Notes: generated from the sequence alone by a model not told the origin. Shown: positions 11,086 to 22,080, counted from the first letter of the stretch. The stretch is 64,000 nucleotides of DNA from Permianibacter fluminis (GCF_013179735.1 NZ_JABMEG010000002.1:372001-436000); one strand, 5' to 3'. A program made the numbers and translations.

Positions 11086-11128
11086 ACGCACCGCAACAGC
11101 GCTAGCTGTTGCGGTGCGTATTGTTTTT
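11086..11128 (+). terminator. Intrinsic terminator after lon
   Basis: A perfect 15-bp stem (ACGCACCGCAACAGC with its complement, 11086-11100 and 11105-11119) has a GCTA loop and is followed by ATTGTTTTT. This is a very strong rho-independent terminator. Confidence 0.92.
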
Positions 11129-11182
11129 ATACCGATTCAGTGCCGATTTTTTCACCAGTGTCACAGCCTTCCGGGTTATTGC

Positions 11183-11212
11183 TTGACACTGATTTTGGCC
11201 AGTTGGTATAAA
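11183..11212 (+). promoter_or_regulatory. Sigma-70 promoter upstream of the HU gene
   Basis: A consensus TTGACA (11183-11188) and TATAAA (11207-11212) are separated by 18 bp, just after the lon terminator. It should drive hup with a leader of about 160 nt. Confidence 0.65.
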
Positions 11213-11377
11213 TGCGCCCCCGCAGCGGGCGGCGTGCAGCTCTTGGCTTCAAGAACACGCAGTTTTTCATGACAGGCCAAAACTTGCCCAGTCTGACAAC
11301 GACACTAGCACCACGCAGATTCAAGAACGCACCCAGACCCGGAACCCGTCCGGCTTTGAGGTTTGCAAGGGGAACGC

Positions 11378-11653
11378 ATGAACAAGACTGAACTGATTGA
11401 CGCCATCGCCGTTGGCGCCGATATCTCCAAAGCCTCCGCCGCTCGTGCGTTGGACGCCATGCTCGACGCCGTGACCGATGCCCTGCGCAAAGGTGATCAG
11501 GTCGCGCTGGTCGGCTTCGGTACCTATGTCGTCAAAGAGCGGGCAGCTCGCACCGGCCGTAATCCGCAAACCGGCGCCGAAATCAACATCGCTGCTGCCA
11601 AAGTGCCGGGTTTCAAGCCGGGCAAAGCACTGAAAGACGCTGTCAACGAGTAA
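11378..11653 (+). CDS. hupB: DNA-binding protein HU (beta-type)
   Basis: HU is the abundant dimeric nucleoid protein that bends DNA. The 91-residue protein has the family helix-turn start [11 protein letters not shown] and the DNA-arm signature [21 protein letters not shown] followed by [16 protein letters not shown] (each written here in parts of 20 or fewer residues: [19 protein letters not shown]). The start is ATG 11378 because AAGGGGA lies at a good distance. An in-frame ATG at 11363 would add five unlikely residues. Its place after lon matches other Gammaproteobacteria, where this copy is hupB. Confidence 0.95.
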   Translation: MNKTELIDAIAVGADISKASAARALDAMLDAVTDALRKGDQVALVGFGTYVVKERAARTGRNPQTGAEINIAAAKVPGFKPGKALKDAVNE

Positions 11654-11767
11654 ATCGTAGCGTTGTGATGTTTTGACCTGACGCAAGTCAGGACTTCTGC
11701 CACAGGCATGACCGGTTCGCCGCGTTATGCCGGGGCAGGAGATGCAGTAACCGACCGACCGAGATTT

Positions 11768-11843
11768 GGGCGTTTAGCTCAGCTGGTAGAGCATCTCCGT
11801 CACATGGAGGGGGTCGGGGGTTCGAGTCCCTCAACGCCCACCA
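11768..11843 (+). tRNA. tRNA-Val (anticodon CAC)
   Basis: A complete 76-nt cloverleaf with encoded CCA. The acceptor GGGCGTT pairs with AACGCCC. The anticodon stem TCTCC/GGAGG (one T-G pair) encloses loop GTCACAT, placing CAC at positions 34-36 after the invariant T33. CAC reads only GTG codons and is a less common valine isoacceptor than TAC or GAC. Confidence 0.93.
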
Positions 11844-11942
11844 AATCTCGCTGTCGTTATGGCTCAAGCCATGACTTCAGCCGGTCCGGTCTGTCATTTC
11901 ACAGGTATGCCATGCCGCTGCCCGGAAATGTCGTTCGTATCT

Positions 11943-12019
11943 GGAGCGGTAGTTCAGTTGGTTAGAATACCGGCCTGTCACGCCGGGGGTCGCGGGTTCA
12001 AGTCCCGTCCGCTCCGCCA
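11943..12019 (+). tRNA. tRNA-Asp (anticodon GTC)
   Basis: A complete 77-nt cloverleaf with encoded CCA. The acceptor GGAGCGG pairs with CCGCTCC. The anticodon stem CCGGC/GCCGG encloses loop CTGTCAC with anticodon GTC. It follows tRNA-Val by 99 bp, and the two probably form one transcript after hup. Confidence 0.97.
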
Positions 12020-12337
12020 ACCTCCTTAAGTTGTCCCAGCCGTCTTCGTTTTCACTACCCCTTCGCTTGTTTGATGAACCTGACTGGCCGATGGCCTTCG
12101 TTGGGCGGCTATTGGTCGCTTTGTCGGCTGCGGCCCGAGCCTCCGGCAAAACAGGACGAAAGTTGCCCGTTTGAGCCGCGCAGCCACGGCCTTGTCACGG
12201 TGCCGATATCGGCGGTTTTGCTTTAAATCCCCGGGCCTTTGCGCCACAATGCGGCGCTTGTCGCGGCTGGCACGTCGGCCCGATGCTTTGCCGTCAGTTG
12301 CAAAACTGGCTTGTAACAACAAGAGAGAACTCCACTC
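12020..12337 (+). other. Intergenic region between tRNA-Asp and ppiD
   Basis: This is 318 bp with no credible gene. It should contain the ppiD promoter, but I see no convincing -35/-10 pair. An AAGAGAGA ribosome-binding stretch lies just before the ppiD ATG. Open frames crossing this region on the minus strand are shadows of ppiD. Confidence 0.6.
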
Positions 12338-14266
12338 ATGATGGATCGATTCCGCGAGGGCCTCGGTGGCCCACTCGCCTGGGCGTTTCTGGTCGTTGTC
12401 GTTATCAGTTTCGTGTTTTCCGGGGTCAGCAATTTTCTGGTGTCGTCTGACGGCGACAAATTGGCTGAAGTCGGTGGCGCCAAAATCGGTCGCGCTGAGT
12501 TTGATCAGGCCTATCAAAGTGCCCGTGCGCGTTACGGCGAGATGTATGGCCAGCTTTTCAACACCGAAGAAAAAGAACAGGACTTTCGCCGCAATGTGCT
12601 GGACCAGCTGATCACCCAGAAAGCGCTGGCGCAATCGCTGGACAAGCTGAATTTCCGGATCAGCAAGAATCGTCTCAAAGATCAGATTCAGTCGATGGCG
12701 GCGTTCCAGACTGACGGCAAATACGACGAGACCAAAGCCAAGATGTTGCTGGCGCAAAATGGCTATACGCCGGAGCGTTTCAGCAGCCAAATGGAAAAAG
12801 ACATGGTCGCCACGCAAATGCTGCGTGGTTTGGCCGACACGGCCTTTTCGCTGAACAGCGAAACCGAGCGTTTCTATCAGCTGGAAAATGAAAGCCTGAG
12901 CGGTCGTTTCGCCCGGGTGCCGGTAACCGCTTTTGCGCCGACCGAAGCACCGGCCGATGCCGAGATCGACGCCTATTACAACGGCCATACCGGCGACTTT
13001 GCGGTGCCGGAAAAACTCGACCTGCAATACCTTGAGCTAAATGCGAGCGATCTGGCGGGCCTGGTTACGGTGGCCGATGCCGATCTCGAAAGCTATTACC
13101 AGGAACACAAGAGTGAGTTCAGCCGTGCTGAGCGACGCAAGCTGGCTCACATTCTGTTCACAGTGCCGGAAGGCGCCGATGCGGCCGCTGAAGCGGCGGT
13201 TCGCAGCCAGGCAGAAGCCGTGCTGACGAAAGCGCAGTCCGGTGAGGATTTCGCAGCGCTGGCCAAAGCCAATTCGGCCGACGAAATCAGCAAGAATCAA
13301 GGCGGTGAACTGGGCGTGATGGAAAAGGGCGCAATGGATCCGGCGTTTGATGATGCCGCTTTTGCCCTGACCACCGCGCAGCCGGTGTCCAGTCTGGTTC
13401 GTACCTCATTCGGTTTCCACATCATCAAATTGCTGGGTATCGAAGGCGGTGAGCAGCAGACGCTGGACAGCGTCCGCGAGCAAGTCCGGACCGCGGTGCA
13501 TAACCAGAAAGTGGCCGATCTCTTTGCCGAAAAAGAGCAAGCCATGAATGAAAAGGGTTTTGAAGCATCCGACAGCCTCGATGAAGCGGCTGCCGCCACC
13601 GGTTTGACCGTGAAAGAAACCGGCATGTTCGAGCGCAGTGCGCCTACCGGTATCGCGGCTCAACATGCGGTGATCGAAGCGGCCGTCAGCGACGATGTGC
13701 TGAACCAGCGCCGCAACAGCGCGCTGATCAGCCTTGGCGATCAGCATTCGGTGATGATCCGGGTTAAAGATTATCAAGCGGCCAGCACCAAACCGCTGGC
13801 TGATGTGCGCAACCAAATCGTTGCCGTGCTGAACGAGCAACGGGCCAAAGCAGCGGCGAAAGCCTTTGGTGATGAGTTGCTGGCCAAGCTGAAAGCGGGT
13901 GAAGAAGTCGGCACCCTGCTGGCCGAAAAAAATGCCAACTGGCAGGGTTTCGAGGCGGTCACCCGTTCGGCGGCGTCACCGGATCCGATCGTTCGCGAGC
14001 AATTGTTCAAACTGCCGCGACCGGCTGACAAACCCTCGCTTGCCGGTATCAGTCTGGCTGGTGGTGATTTCCTGTTGGCCGAGCTGCAAAAAGCCAGCTT
14101 GCCGGCCCTTGATGGCCTTGATGCGGCCAAGCGCACCCAGTATCAGGAACGGCTCAGCCGCGCCGCTGGCGAAGCTGAGTACATGGCCTATATCAAATGG
14201 CTTAAAGCCAATGTCGACATCGACTATTTCGACAGCAAGCTGAAAGCGCCGGACGCAACAAATTAA
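12338..14266 (+). CDS. ppiD: Periplasmic folding chaperone PpiD, membrane-anchored parvulin-like protein
   Basis: PpiD is anchored in the inner membrane near the Sec translocon and helps exported proteins fold. The 642-residue protein opens with a short cytosolic segment and one membrane helix (about residues 13-35, AWAFLVVVVISFVFSG). A SurA-like chaperone region follows, then a parvulin domain at about 265-370 (RRKLAHILFTVPEG, GGELGVMEKGAMDPAF, SFGFHIIKLL). Length matches the family. Two adjacent ATGs (12338 and 12341) are possible starts. It lies between hup/tRNAs and convergent fabI. Confidence 0.94.
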   Translation: MMDRFREGLGGPLAWAFLVVVVISFVFSGVSNFLVSSDGDKLAEVGGAKIGRAEFDQAYQSARARYGEMYGQLFNTEEKEQDFRRNVLDQLITQKALAQSLDKLNFRISKNRLKDQIQSMAAFQTDGKYDETKAKMLLAQNGYTPERFSSQMEKDMVATQMLRGLADTAFSLNSETERFYQLENESLSGRFARVPVTAFAPTEAPADAEIDAYYNGHTGDFAVPEKLDLQYLELNASDLAGLVTVADADLESYYQEHKSEFSRAERRKLAHILFTVPEGADAAAEAAVRSQAEAVLTKAQSGEDFAALAKANSADEISKNQGGELGVMEKGAMDPAFDDAAFALTTAQPVSSLVRTSFGFHIIKLLGIEGGEQQTLDSVREQVRTAVHNQKVADLFAEKEQAMNEKGFEASDSLDEAAAATGLTVKETGMFERSAPTGIAAQHAVIEAAVSDDVLNQRRNSALISLGDQHSVMIRVKDYQAASTKPLADVRNQIVAVLNEQRAKAAAKAFGDELLAKLKAGEEVGTLLAEKNANWQGFEAVTRSAASPDPIVREQLFKLPRPADKPSLAGISLAGGDFLLAELQKASLPALDGLDAAKRTQYQERLSRAAGEAEYMAYIKWLKANVDIDYFDSKLKAPDATN

Positions 14267-14281
14267 GCGCGAACGCGCTGC

Positions 14282-14314
14282 AAAAAAAAAGGACCGCAAT
14301 GCGGTCCTTTTTTT
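14282..14314 (+). terminator. Intrinsic terminator after ppiD
   Basis: GGACCGC (14291-14297) pairs with GCGGTCC (14301-14307) around a 3-nt loop, with nine A before and seven T after. The flanking A and T tracts make it usable from both strands. Confidence 0.88.
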
Positions 14315-14483
14315 CAGCCAATGATGACCAAAGCACGCCGCATGACCTTTGTCGGGGCCGTTGGGGTGCCGTGATAGCGTGTCTCCGTGTTGGCGCAGAA
14401 GAGTCACCGGTGATGGCTTGCTGACGGATTTTGGGCCGAGCTTTCGGCAAACAAGAAGAGCAGCCAAACCAAGCGAGCCACCA

Positions 14484-14510
14484 AAGAAAAAGGCGAGCCG
14501 AGGCTCGCCT
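14484..14510 (-). terminator. Intrinsic terminator after fabI
   Basis: AGGCGAGCC and GGCTCGCCT form a 9-bp stem with a 2-nt centre (14491-14510). Read on the minus strand it is followed by TTTTTC, which fits the end of fabI and possibly of the whole upstream sap operon. Confidence 0.85.
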
Positions 14511-14530
14511 TTATTCTTGCTGGCCTGCGC

Positions 14531-15322
14531 TTATTCTGCAGATTCCAGTTCCGGCATGCTGATGAAGTGATAGCCGTTGTCGACATGCACCACTTCGCCG
14601 GTCACGGCGGCGGACAAATCCGAGCACAGGAAGGCGGTAACGTTACCGACGTCTTCGATGGTGACGTTGCGGCGCAGCGGACAAACCTTCTCGTAGTAGG
14701 ACAGCATCTTGCGGAAGTTTTTCACGCCCGATGCGGCCAAGGTGCGGATCGGGCCGGCCGACACCGCATTGACGCGAATGCCGCGCGGGCCAAGGCTGGC
14801 GGCCATGTAACGGACGTTGGCTTCGAGGCTGGCCTTGGCCACGCCCATGACGTTGTAGTTCGGCAGCGCGCGTTCGGCACCAAGGTAGGTCATGGTGACC
14901 ATCGAGCCGTTCGGCCGCATCATGTCACGGGCGACTTTGGCAACAGCGGCAAAGCTGTACGAGCTGATGTCGTGGGCAATGCGGAAACCTTCGCGGTTGA
15001 CGCAATCCAGGTAATCGCCTTCGAGCTGGCCGTTCGGCGCATAGGCGACCGAGTGCACCAGCACATCAAAACCATCCCAATGCTTTTTCAGGTTGGTGAA
15101 AAACTCGGTGATGCTTTCATCAGTCGCGACATCACACTGATAGGAAATGCTGGAACCGAATTCTTTGGCGAAGTCATCGACCCGGCCTTTCAGCTTGTCA
15201 TTCTGGTAACTGAACGCAAGTTCGGCGCCTTCACGGCGCATCGCTTCGGCAATGCCGTAAGCAATGGAACGATCACTGGCAAGGCCGATAATCAGCGCGC
15301 GTTTGCCGGCAAGAAAACCCAT
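14531..15322 (-). CDS. fabI: Enoyl-ACP reductase (NADH)
   Basis: FabI reduces enoyl-ACP in the last step of each fatty-acid elongation cycle and is the triclosan target. The 263-residue protein begins [20 protein letters not shown] (glycine-rich NAD site). It has the Y-x6-K catalytic pair in YNVMGVAK, and [16 protein letters not shown] near the substrate loop. I chose ATG 15322 because family members start with MGFL; the frame extends 14 codons further without similarity. It lies downstream of sapF as in E. coli, with a 139-bp gap. Confidence 0.97.
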   Translation of the reverse strand: MGFLAGKRALIIGLASDRSIAYGIAEAMRREGAELAFSYQNDKLKGRVDDFAKEFGSSISYQCDVATDESITEFFTNLKKHWDGFDVLVHSVAYAPNGQLEGDYLDCVNREGFRIAHDISSYSFAAVAKVARDMMRPNGSMVTMTYLGAERALPNYNVMGVAKASLEANVRYMAASLGPRGIRVNAVSAGPIRTLAASGVKNFRKMLSYYEKVCPLRRNVTIEDVGNVTAFLCSDLSAAVTGEVVHVDNGYHFISMPELESAE

Positions 15323-15461
15323 GACGAAATCCTCAGGATGCAAGGGAAGCACGCAGTGTAACACAGCACCTGGCGCGACCCTTTTCCTGACTGGTCCGAA
15401 CAGGTTATGCGAGCCTTTGCCGCGCCGCCGGTTTCAGAACGATCGGGCAGCTGGCCGCGCG

Positions 15462-16430
15462 TTACAGCGCGCCGGTCTTGTGGCAGCTGACCAGCTGTTG
15501 ATCGAGCCAGCGTGGGGTCGGGCGCTCGCGCCGGCAGCGTTCATCCGCGTGCGGGCAGCGGCGGGCAAACGGGCAACCGATGCCAGCGTCGACGCTGGTG
15601 GCAAGTTCACCGCGCAGCGGTGTGACCGGCACCTGCAAGGCCCGCTGCACGACCGGGCTGCTGGCTATCAGGGCGCGGGTATAGGGATGTTGTGGGTGGC
15701 GGAAAATGGCCGTGGTTGGCCCGAGCTCCATCACTTCGCCGGCGTACAGCACCAGCACCTGATCGCTGATGGTTTTAACCACGCCCAAGTCGTGCGAGAT
15801 GAACACGAACGACAGGTTGCGAGCTTCTTGCAGATCCATCAGCAGGTTCAGAATTTGCGCCTGCACCGAGGCATCGAGCGTCGACACCGGCTCATCGGCA
15901 ATGATGAGTTTGGGTTGCAGCAAAATTGCGCGGGCGATGGCAACCCGCTGACGCTGGCCGCCGGAAAACTGGTGCGGGTAGTGGTGGCGGTGGTCAGCGG
16001 GCAAACCGACGCTGGCCAAGGCTTCGTGAATGCGTTCCTGACGCTGACGTGGTCCGAGCTGGGCCAGATGCTGTAAGGCCTGATCGAGCTGGGCGCCGAC
16101 GGTGACCCGTGGGTTCAATGAGGCAGACGGATTCTGGAACACCATCCGGATATCGCGGCGTAGTTGTCGCAGCGCGTCGTCTTGGCGGCCAACGATGCTG
16201 CTGCCATTGAGCAGAATGTCGCCAACGCTGGGTGTTTCCAGTCCGACGAGCTGGCGCGCCAGCGTGGATTTGCCGGAGCCGGACTCGCCGACCACCGCGA
16301 TGGTCTGGCCGCTCTCCAAGGTGAATGACACGTCGCGCAGCGTGGTTTGCCAAAGCGGTGCGCGCAGCAGGCCGCGGCTGATCGGATAGCGCTTGCCGAG
16401 TTCGGTCACCGTCAACAGGCGCGCGGTCAT
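15462..16430 (-). CDS. sapF: Peptide ABC transporter ATP-binding protein SapF
   Basis: This is one of the two ATPases of a SapABCDF-type peptide importer. The 322-residue protein has Walker [10 protein letters not shown], signature FSGGQRQRVAIARA and Walker B LIIADEPVSTLD. A C-terminal oligopeptide-transporter extension carries CPFARRCPHADERC. Its ATG overlaps the sapD stop by 4 bp, so translation is likely coupled. In enterobacteria the Sap system is linked to antimicrobial-peptide resistance, putrescine export and potassium uptake; which applies here is unknown. The C-terminal extension is longer than in the short E. coli SapF. Confidence 0.9.
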   Translation of the reverse strand: MTARLLTVTELGKRYPISRGLLRAPLWQTTLRDVSFTLESGQTIAVVGESGSGKSTLARQLVGLETPSVGDILLNGSSIVGRQDDALRQLRRDIRMVFQNPSASLNPRVTVGAQLDQALQHLAQLGPRQRQERIHEALASVGLPADHRHHYPHQFSGGQRQRVAIARAILLQPKLIIADEPVSTLDASVQAQILNLLMDLQEARNLSFVFISHDLGVVKTISDQVLVLYAGEVMELGPTTAIFRHPQHPYTRALIASSPVVQRALQVPVTPLRGELATSVDAGIGCPFARRCPHADERCRRERPTPRWLDQQLVSCHKTGAL

Positions 16431-17431
16431 CGCTTGTTCCCCGGTTTGTTGGCGTCCGACGCGTCGTGACTGGCGCCGAGCGGGAACAGGCAGCGGTAAC
16501 GGTGCTGGGCGTCATCGGACATCGGTACGCTGTGCACACATTCGCGCGCGGCGCGTGGGCAGCGAGGCCCAAAATAGCAACCGACCGGCAGGTTCAGCAT
16601 GCTTGGCTTGGCGCCGCGCAAAGCCACCAGTCGGCGATGCGGCTGATCGAGTTTGGGCAGACTGTCGAGCAGTGAGTGAGTGTACGGATGCAGCGGTTGC
16701 AGAAACACATCGTCGGCATCGCCGCTTTCGACCACCTGACCGCAATACATCACGGTGATGCGCTGGACGTTGCGGGCGAGCAGGGCAATGTCGTGGGTGA
16801 TCAGCAGCAGACCCATGCCGCGTTCAGCGTTGAGTTTCAGCAGCAGTTCGAGCAGCTGCGCCTGAATGGTGACGTCGAGCCCGGTGGTCGGCTCATCGGC
16901 AATGAGCAGCGCCGGTTCGCAGGCCAGCGCTAGCGCGATCATTGCGCGCTGGTTCATGCCGATGGAAAACTGGTGCGGATAACTGGCCAGTGCCGGCGCA
17001 ATATTGTGAATGCCGACTTGATGCAGCAAATCGGCCGCGCGTTCGCGCCGTTCGGCCCGGCCGCCACCGTGGTGCAGCTTGATGACTTCATCGAGCTGGG
17101 CGCCGATGGTGAAACTCGGATTCAAACTGGACTGGGCATCCTGAAAAATCACCGACGCGTATTTGGCTTGCCAGCGCCGGCGTTCACCGGCGGAAACGCG
17201 CAGCAAATCCTTGTCGTTCAGACTCAGGTGATCGCAACGCCAGCGGGTCGCGACCGGATCGAGCAGGCCGAGCACGGCCAGCGCTGCCAAACTTTTTCCC
17301 GAGCCGGATTCACCGACCAAGCCATGCACTTCGCCCGGCGCCATTTGCAGCGAGAAGTTGTCCACCACCCGGATATCGCCATACAAGCCCGGAAATTCAA
17401 TGGACAGATTTTCCACCCTGAGCAGACTCAT
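16427..17431 (-). CDS. sapD: Peptide ABC transporter ATP-binding protein SapD
   Basis: The 334-residue second ATPase has Walker [12 protein letters not shown] and Walker [13 protein letters not shown]. The signature loop is [15 protein letters not shown] instead of the usual SGGMxQR, and a degenerate signature is also a feature of known SapD proteins. The C-terminal oligopeptide domain contains [14 protein letters not shown]. It overlaps sapC and sapF by 4 bp each (ATGA). It probably forms an asymmetric ATPase pair with SapF below the SapB/SapC membrane channel. Confidence 0.9.
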   Translation of the reverse strand: MSLLRVENLSIEFPGLYGDIRVVDNFSLQMAPGEVHGLVGESGSGKSLAALAVLGLLDPVATRWRCDHLSLNDKDLLRVSAGERRRWQAKYASVIFQDAQSSLNPSFTIGAQLDEVIKLHHGGGRAERRERAADLLHQVGIHNIAPALASYPHQFSIGMNQRAMIALALACEPALLIADEPTTGLDVTIQAQLLELLLKLNAERGMGLLLITHDIALLARNVQRITVMYCGQVVESGDADDVFLQPLHPYTHSLLDSLPKLDQPHRRLVALRGAKPSMLNLPVGCYFGPRCPRAARECVHSVPMSDDAQHRYRCLFPLGASHDASDANKPGNKR

Positions 17432-18282
17432 GGATTGGCTCCGCGTGGATTGACGGCGTCACGCAAGGCATCGCCAACCAGATTGGCGCACAACACGGTC
17501 AGCAAAATGGCCAGCCCCGGCAGCGTGACCGTCCACGGCGCGACCTGAATGAAATCGTGTGCCGAGGCCAGCAGATTGCCCCATTCCGGAATCGGCGCGG
17601 CTGCGCCAAGGCCAAGAAAGCCGAGCGCGGCAATGTCGAGCACCGCAGTGGAAAAAGCCAGCGTGATGCGAACGACAATGGGCGCCGCGATATTCGGCAA
17701 CAGCGTTTGCAGGTACAGCGAGGTGGCGCCGGCACCGTCGAGTTTGGCAGCGGCGACGTAATCCTTGCCGAGCTCTTCGTGCAGACCGTCATGACTGGCG
17801 CGGAAGAAATGCGGCACCAGCGCCACGGCGACCGCGATGACGCTGACGGTCATGCCGCTGCCGAGCACCAGCGCCAGCAGAATGGCCAGCAGCAGCGATG
17901 GAAAGGCCAGCAGCACATCCATCAGTCGTTTCAGCAACAGCTCGACCAATCCGCGTGACAACGCGGCAATCGAACCCAGCACCACGCCAATGGCCAGTGC
18001 CAGCAACATCGCCAGTGTTGCCGAGCCCATGGTCAGACGCGCGCCGTGCAGCAGGCGCGACAACATGTCACGGCCCAGATCGTCGGTGCCGAGTGGATGC
18101 GCCGAGACGCCGCCCGGTTGCCACATCGGCGGCAGCAATTGAGCGTGTGGATCGGCCAGCACCGGGTTGAACGGGCTGAGTGCCTGACCAAGCAGGGCAA
18201 ACAGCAAAATCACCGCCAGCCCAAACAACGCCGGCAATGCGGCGGGATGGGCCGCGAACCGTTGCAGCAAACGCGTGTTCAT
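17428..18282 (-). CDS. sapC: Peptide ABC transporter permease SapC
   Basis: The 284-residue inner-membrane permease has about six hydrophobic segments. It carries the binding-protein-dependent transport signature around DYVAAAKLDGAG, the EAA-type loop that docks the ATPases. The DppC/OppC-type N-terminal region contains HPLGTDDLGRDMLSRLLHGA. I chose ATG 18282 because it overlaps the sapB stop in an ATGA, matching every other junction of this operon. The frame extends far upstream, antisense-like and without similarity. Confidence 0.9.
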   Translation of the reverse strand: MNTRLLQRFAAHPAALPALFGLAVILLFALLGQALSPFNPVLADPHAQLLPPMWQPGGVSAHPLGTDDLGRDMLSRLLHGARLTMGSATLAMLLALAIGVVLGSIAALSRGLVELLLKRLMDVLLAFPSLLLAILLALVLGSGMTVSVIAVAVALVPHFFRASHDGLHEELGKDYVAAAKLDGAGATSLYLQTLLPNIAAPIVVRITLAFSTAVLDIAALGFLGLGAAAPIPEWGNLLASAHDFIQVAPWTVTLPGLAILLTVLCANLVGDALRDAVNPRGANP

Positions 18283-19226
18283 CGATGGCCTCCACTGCGT
18301 TGCAACGGATTGAGCCAGAGACTGAACAGATCCATGACAAAGTTGATCACGACCAGCACCAGGGCCAGCAACAGACCGCCGGCTTGCACGCTGGCGTAAT
18401 CGCCACGGGCCAGCGCATCGAGTAACCATTTGCCGACACCGGGCCAGGTGAAAATGGATTCGATCAACATCAGGCCGGTTATCAGTGTCGAAAATTGCAA
18501 AGTCAGCACCGCCAATACCGGTTGACTGGCATTGCGCAGGGCATGCACCCAGACAAGCCGCCACTCCGGAATGCCCTGGCCGCGCGCCATTCGAATGTAA
18601 TCGGTTGCCAGCGCCTCGGTCATGGCGGTGCGGGTGACCCGGGTGATGATCGCCATCGGCAGCAGCGCCAGCACCAGCGTCGGCAGCACAATGTGATGCA
18701 GGGCATCGATGAACGCTTCGAACGCGTAGTCATCGCGAGCGAGCCAGGTATCGATCAAGATAAAACCGGTGCGCGGTTCGACATCAAACAGAAAACTGAT
18801 GCGGCCGGAGACCGGGGTCCAATCCAGCGTCAGTGAAAACCACAGCACCAGTAATAGGCCCCACCAGAATACCGGCACCGAATAGCCAACCAGCGTGAAC
18901 GCGCCGACCAGGCGATCAAACCAGTCATTGCGCCGGCGCGCGGCCGCAACGCCGGCCGGAATGCCGACGGCCACCGCCAGTACGATGGCGCTGATCAGCA
19001 ATTCCAGACTGGCCGGCAGCACACTCAGGAAATTCCGCAAAACGGATTCGCCGGTGCTACTAACACCAAAATTACCGTGCAACACCTGCCACAGGTGTTG
19101 TGCGAAGCCGGCGAACGACGCCGGGATGCTGCCTGCGACCTGATGGCTCAACAAGTAGCAGCCCAACACCACACCGAGTGCGGTGATAAGCAACGCCAGT
19201 ATTTGCCGTCCGAGCAAGGCGATCAT
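18279..19226 (-). CDS. sapB: Peptide ABC transporter permease SapB
   Basis: The 315-residue DppB-type permease begins MIALLGRQILALLITALGVV, a typical first membrane helix. It has the EAA-type loop near DYIRMARGQGIPEWRLVWVH. ATG 19226 was chosen because it overlaps the sapA stop by 4 bp (ATGA) and begins at the first helix. The open frame runs 87 codons further upstream without membrane character. A long periplasmic loop around residues 150-190 matches the SapB branch. Confidence 0.9.
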   Translation of the reverse strand: MIALLGRQILALLITALGVVLGCYLLSHQVAGSIPASFAGFAQHLWQVLHGNFGVSSTGESVLRNFLSVLPASLELLISAIVLAVAVGIPAGVAAARRRNDWFDRLVGAFTLVGYSVPVFWWGLLLVLWFSLTLDWTPVSGRISFLFDVEPRTGFILIDTWLARDDYAFEAFIDALHHIVLPTLVLALLPMAIITRVTRTAMTEALATDYIRMARGQGIPEWRLVWVHALRNASQPVLAVLTLQFSTLITGLMLIESIFTWPGVGKWLLDALARGDYASVQAGGLLLALVLVVINFVMDLFSLWLNPLQRSGGHR

Positions 19227-20922
19227 GGCCGCCGCTCCGCGCGCTGAAAGTAGACGCCGCCGTTGGCGGCCTGACGCAAGCCAATGATGTTTTGTCGGGC
19301 CACCAGATATTGTGCGGAGTGGGCAATGGTCAGCCACGGCGACTGTTCCTTGAACAGCCGCTGCGCTTCGGCATACAAGGCGTCGCGTGCGACAGGATCG
19401 CGGTTGGCGCGCGCCTCGGCCAGCAGTTGATCGAAGTGTTCGTTGCACCAGAACGCCCGATTGGAACCGAGATGCACCGCGGCGCACGACAGCAACGGCG
19501 TCAGAAAATTGTCCGCGTCGTTCAGATCGCCGCTCCAGCCGAGCAGCACGCTATCGTGTTCGCCGAGTCGCAACCGACGCAGAAAATCGCGCCACTCGTA
19601 ACTGACAATGCGCACGTTGACACCGATCTGTCGCAAGTCGTCCTGAATCAGTTCGGCCATCTTGCGGGCATTCGGGTTGTAGGGGCGGCTAACCGGCATC
19701 GCCCAGACATCGAGCGTGAAGCCGTTTTCGTAGCCCGCTTCCCGCAGCAGCGCGCGCGCCCGCTCCGGATCGTGGCGAAAATCCTGCAGCGCCGGATCGT
19801 GACCGGGCACGGTCGGTGGCACCGGACTCTTGGCGACTTCGCCGGCACCGAAATACACCGCATCCAGAATCGCCGAGCGATTGACGGCGTAACTCAAGGC
19901 CTGACGGACGCGGGGGTCGTTCAGCGGTGGCCGGCGAGTATTGAATGCCCAGTAACTGACATTGAGGCCGGGCTGGCTGTACAGCTTCAGCTTGCTGTTC
20001 TGCCGGATCAGCGACAAGTGCGCTGGCGACGGCTGTGCCATCACATCGCATTCGCCGGCGCGCAGTCGTGACAGCCGCAGACTGGTGTCTGGCGTGATGG
20101 CAAACACCAGCCGCTTCATCTTGGCGACGCCAGCGTAGTAATCGGGATGCGCCTCATAACGAATGAACGCACCGGGTTCGTAGCGCACCAGCTGGAACGG
20201 CCCGGTGCCAACTGGCAGCTGATCGAGCTGTTCCATTTTTCCTTGCTGCTGCAATTGGTCGGCGTATTCCGCCGAAAGAATGGAGGCAAACTCCATCGAC
20301 AACATGGTCAGGAAGGTGGCGTTGCGTTCGGTCAGCTGGAATTCCACTTCATCGTCGCTGCGCTTGATGACAGCAGCGAGCAAGCGACTTAGTCCGGAAT
20401 TTTCGAAGTAGGGATATTCGCCGCCGGAAACTGCGTGATAGGGATGATTGCCAAGCCATTGCCGCTCAATGCTGAACAGCACGTCATCGGCATTAAGAAA
20501 GCGGGTCGGGTGGAACCAGGGCGTTTGATGAAAGGCGACGTTGGCGCGCAATTTGAACCGCCAGCGAGTGCCATCGCGCGACACCTTCCAACTTTCGGCC
20601 AGCGCCGGCTGTGGCTCATTGGTGTCCGGATCGAGCTCGACCAGCCGATCATAAATTGTGTGAGCACTGGCATCGTAAGCGGTGCCTGACGTGGTGACTT
20701 GCGGATTGAAGGTATCCGGACTGCCTTCCGAGCAATAGACCAGGCCGGTAGCCCGCACCGATTGCTCGCCACCGGTGCAAGACGCGAGTAGTACGGTCAA
20801 GCCCAAGCTTAAACCCAGGTTCAAACCCAAGCGTGCCAGTGATGATCGCTTCGATCCGGGCGGCCATGATTTAAGAATCGTTGACCCGGAAGTTGTCGAC
20901 TCAACACGTACTGATCGAACCA

Positions 20923-20923
<1 letters not shown>
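19223..20923 (-). CDS. sapA: Peptide ABC transporter substrate-binding lipoprotein SapA
   Basis: The 566-residue protein belongs to the SBP_bac_5 family (DppA/OppA/SapA) and delivers peptides to SapBC. It contains AVNRSAILDAVYFGAGEVAKSP and AQRLFKEQSPWLTIAHS-type family segments. The N-terminus ends in LTVLLASC with Cys49, a lipobox, so this SapA is probably a lipoprotein; the E. coli SapA is soluble. Before it lies a small LGLNLGLSLGL repeat. The ATG overlaps the pspF stop in TGATG, so pspF and sapA share one base and are likely translationally coupled. Confidence 0.9.
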
Positions 20924-21948
<1,025 letters not shown>

Positions 21949-22063
21949 CGAGGCCTAAGTCCTTGTTGGTCGAATTGGCCAAAGGGTGGCGTGTTATACC
22001 GCAGCAGCGAATCACTGGCCAGAGTGAGCAGAAAAAATACTCGGCAAAACAACTTGTTAGCTT

Positions 22064-22080
22064 TTGGCATGCCAGTTGTA
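22064..22080 (+). promoter_or_regulatory. Sigma-54 promoter of pspA
   Basis: TTGGCATGCCAGTTGTA has GG and GT elements with the 10-bp spacing of -24/-12 promoters. The GT in place of GC at -12 also occurs at the E. coli pspA promoter as I recall it. It lies in the 336-bp pspF-pspA gap, about 205 bp before the pspA ATG. PspF sites would be expected upstream, but I cannot define them. Confidence 0.7.

Noticed and set aside
11677-11692. CCTGAC-GCAA-GTCAGG hairpin after hup as a terminator
   Set aside because: The stem is only 6 bp and no T-tract follows; tRNA genes lie downstream and may be co-transcribed.
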